Shown here in pieces: positions 62,192 to 64,000 of a DNA stretch of 64,000 nucleotides; the first letter of the stretch is position 1, and each line of letters starts with the position of its first letter. Location of the stretch: NCBI GenBank assembly GCA_039196715.1, contig JBCCUP010000009.1, positions 21,071-85,070 of the forward strand, written 5' to 3'. The stretch is from Pseudomonadota bacterium (GTDB lineage Bacteria > Pseudomonadota > Gammaproteobacteria > CALCKW01). The position numbers were made by a program, and so were the translations under genes. The notes under the pieces were generated by a model. The model was not told the origin of the DNA. It ran no database searches and saw only the letters and a list, made by a program, of their open reading frames with translations.

Positions 62192-64000
62192 ATGCCCTTC
62201 ACCTTGCGCTACCTTGCGCTGTTCGCCTGCTGCGTGTTGGCCCTGCTCGGGTCGCCTATGGTGTCGGCCGAGGGCCTGATCGGCACGTCGACCGCGTCCG
62301 AGACGACCGCCCCGGACCTCAGCACCGCCGCGCCAGAGTCGAAAGAGGCAGTGCGTGACCTCGTCTCGCAGTTGAGCGACAGCGCCGTGCGGCAGCTGCT
62401 TATCGAACGGCTTGATGCCGTTGCCGAGGCGGACACCGCGGCAGGTGGCAGTGAGACGGTGTCGGGCATCCTGCTTGGCGCCTTGCAACAGTACCTGGCT
62501 GCGTCCAAGCAGAACTTTGCAGCGATCGGTACCGTGCCGACGCTGTGGTCGCGCGCCAAGGCAGACTTCGACCGCGACATCCGCACGATGGGGCTCGGCC
62601 AGTTCCTGTTGCTGCTGGCGATGACCGTTGCTGCCGGTGTGATGGCACAGCGCCTTGTCGAGCGCTTGTTCCGTCGGCGCAAGCAGGCGCTGTACGATGA
62701 AATCGGCTACACACTGACCAGCGTGTTGCGGATCATCTACTCGCGTCTGGCCATCGACATCCTCGGCGTGCTCGCGTTCTTTGCCGTCGGTGGGGTGATC
62801 TGGTCGTCGATGTTCCAGCGCGGCGTGTTGCTGCAGATCGGGCAGAGCGTCGGCACCGTGATCGCGAGCGCCTGGTTCGCCTACGTCGTCATGCGGTTTC
62901 TGTTTGCACCCAACAGCGACGGGATGCGGTTCTGCGAGACCTCGCCGGAGCGCGCGCTCGCGATCATCTGGAGTTACACGCTGCTCGCCGGCTTCATCGT
63001 CGCGGTCCACCACTCGGTGTTCATCCTGTCGATCGCCAACCGCGACCACGGCGGCATCCAGGCCACCGGGCCCTACGCCTTGCCGCTCGGGCTGCTGATG
63101 TACGTGGTTGTCGCGGCGGTGATCTGGGCCAACCGCCAGGCACTCACCGACGTGCTCTTGACCAACCAGGAACGCATCAAGACCTTCATCGGCGGCGATA
63201 TGTCGGACGAAGCGCTGCGCTTCGCGCGCAGTTGGCCGACTCTGGCGATCGTCTTGGTCGCGATCAAATACGCCCTGGTGCAACTGGTGCTCAACACCAC
63301 CGACCTCGCGCAGTATTCAACCGCGGCGGTCTACATCACCTTCTTTGTGATTCTGCTTTGGCCTGCGCTCGAGGCCAACGTCAACCTGATCGTCGCCATG
63401 GGCACACGGTCCTCCGAGGAGTTGAGCGGCAAAGCCGCCGAGGCTCACACACTGATGCAACGGGGGCTGTTGCGCGTCGGGCGGGTGTTTGTGGTCGGCC
63501 TTGTCATTTACAGCATGGCGCTGATGTGGGGGCTCGACTTTCAGGGCCTGGCCGAGGCCGGGCTTGGTGCCCAGGCCGCCGGCGACCTGGTGGAAATCCT
63601 GATCATCCTGTTGATGGCCTACGTGCTCTGGGAGATCGTCTCACTCTGGGCGCGGCGGGTGCTTGCGGCCGAGATTGGCACGGGTGATCACGGCGACGAC
63701 GGCGGTGGTGATATGGGCGGGGTCGGTCTGTCCCGCACGGCGACACTGGTGCCGATCTTCGAGAAAACGGCCAAGGGCCTGATCATCCTGGTGACCGTGT
63801 TCGTCAGCCTGTCGGAGCTCGGCATCAACATCGCGCCGCTGCTCGCCGGTTCCGCGGTCGTCGGCCTCGCGGTCGGTTTCGGCGCCCAGACGCTGGTCAA
63901 GGACATCGTCTCGGGCCTCTTCTTCCTCGCCGACGACGCCTTTCGGGTGGCCGAGTACATCGAGATCGGCGACACGCGGGGCACGGTCGAGAAAATCTCC
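62192..64000 (+). CDS. Large MscS-family mechanosensitive channel, N-terminal part (runs off the right edge)
   Basis: The frame is open from ATG 62192 to the edge (603 codons). A signal peptide (LALFACCVLALLGSPMVSA) precedes a periplasmic helical domain of about 100 residues. About eight hydrophobic segments follow, then the pore-lining TM3 and beta-domain start: GSAVVGLAVGFGAQTLVKDI and VSGLFFLADDAFRVAEYIEI, the canonical MscS core. Extra N-terminal helices make it a YbdG/MscM-like or YnaI-like large member. Such channels release solutes on hypo-osmotic shock. The C-terminal vestibule is outside the window. Confidence 0.9.
   Translation, partial: MPFTLRYLALFACCVLALLGSPMVSAEGLIGTSTASETTAPDLSTAAPESKEAVRDLVSQLSDSAVRQLLIERLDAVAEADTAAGGSETVSGILLGALQQYLAASKQNFAAIGTVPTLWSRAKADFDRDIRTMGLGQFLLLLAMTVAAGVMAQRLVERLFRRRKQALYDEIGYTLTSVLRIIYSRLAIDILGVLAFFAVGGVIWSSMFQRGVLLQIGQSVGTVIASAWFAYVVMRFLFAPNSDGMRFCETSPERALAIIWSYTLLAGFIVAVHHSVFILSIANRDHGGIQATGPYALPLGLLMYVVVAAVIWANRQALTDVLLTNQERIKTFIGGDMSDEALRFARSWPTLAIVLVAIKYALVQLVLNTTDLAQYSTAAVYITFFVILLWPALEANVNLIVAMGTRSSEELSGKAAEAHTLMQRGLLRVGRVFVVGLVIYSMALMWGLDFQGLAEAGLGAQAAGDLVEILIILLMAYVLWEIVSLWARRVLAAEIGTGDHGDDGGGDMGGVGLSRTATLVPIFEKTAKGLIILVTVFVSLSELGINIAPLLAGSAVVGLAVGFGAQTLVKDIVSGLFFLADDAFRVAEYIEIGDTRGTVEKIS

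Noticed and set aside
1..64000. CRISPR arrays, insertion sequences, tRNA or rRNA genes
   Set aside because: I saw no regularly spaced repeats, transposase motifs, terminal inverted repeats with target duplications, or cloverleaf-like sequences; a dedicated scan would be needed to exclude small ones.

Overview
The window looks like a chromosomal segment of a high-GC gammaproteobacterium, probably marine or salt-tolerant. I infer this from the mix of DNA polymerase II, GreB, a KefF/KefC pair, a Braun-type lipoprotein, oligopeptidase B and SelO, together with methylated-amine catabolism genes and an ectoine synthase. I see no rRNA, tRNA, CRISPR array, transposase or phage gene. Genes are densely packed, and many neighbours overlap at ATGA, GTGA or TGATG junctions.

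Layout: 1-1881 (minus), MFS transporter end, GTPase YlqF and a coiled-coil membrane protein. 1988-4312 (plus), thiol-isomerase-like protein, M20 amidohydrolase and VOC protein. 4300-9797 (minus), a five-gene operon resembling the mycobacterial decaprenyl-phospho-D-arabinofuranose pathway: HAD-UbiA fusion, GtrA, DprE1-like, DprE2-like and a GT-C-type membrane protein. Its AT-rich leader carries repeated GAAAC boxes. 10103-11488, AraC regulator, racemase remnant and small membrane protein. 11596-20297, LysR regulator divergent from MttB-like methyltransferase, two dimethylglycine/sarcosine dehydrogenase-like flavoproteins and a class III aminotransferase. 20389-26302, voltage-gated channel, DMT and LysE exporters, GFA protein, DUF3565 protein, SDR and aldehyde dehydrogenase. 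26513-33128, GreB, SGNH lipoprotein, Pol II, SPFH protein and a D-2-hydroxyglutarate-dehydrogenase-like flavoprotein. 33268-40211, KefF/KefC, small proteins, 2OG-Fe(II) oxygenase, methyltransferase-ectoine synthase pair, hydroxyacid-oxoacid-transhydrogenase-like ADH and a membrane protein with an HEVMH motif. 40249-46830, complete histidine-to-formylglutamate hut locus with its HutC repressor and a palindromic operator. 46831-47430, broken histidine kinase. 47467-52217, HD-GYP protein, anti-sigma/ECF pair, YceI and a REC-HDOD protein. 52466-53039, scar of a deleted glcDEF operon. 53122-59551, SelO, TolC, oligopeptidase B and a trypsin-like protease with a GlyGly-CTERM-like tail. 59822-61833, a Braun-type lipoprotein flanked by two L,D-transpeptidases. 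62192-64000, start of a large MscS-family channel.

The genes worth most attention are the D-arabinofuranose-donor operon in a Gram-negative context, the MttB / double flavoprotein / aminotransferase operon without a visible corrinoid partner, the orphan ectoine synthase paired with a methyltransferase, the lipoprotein-transpeptidase cluster, and three gene remnants (racemase, histidine kinase, glcD-glcF junction) that record recent gene loss.
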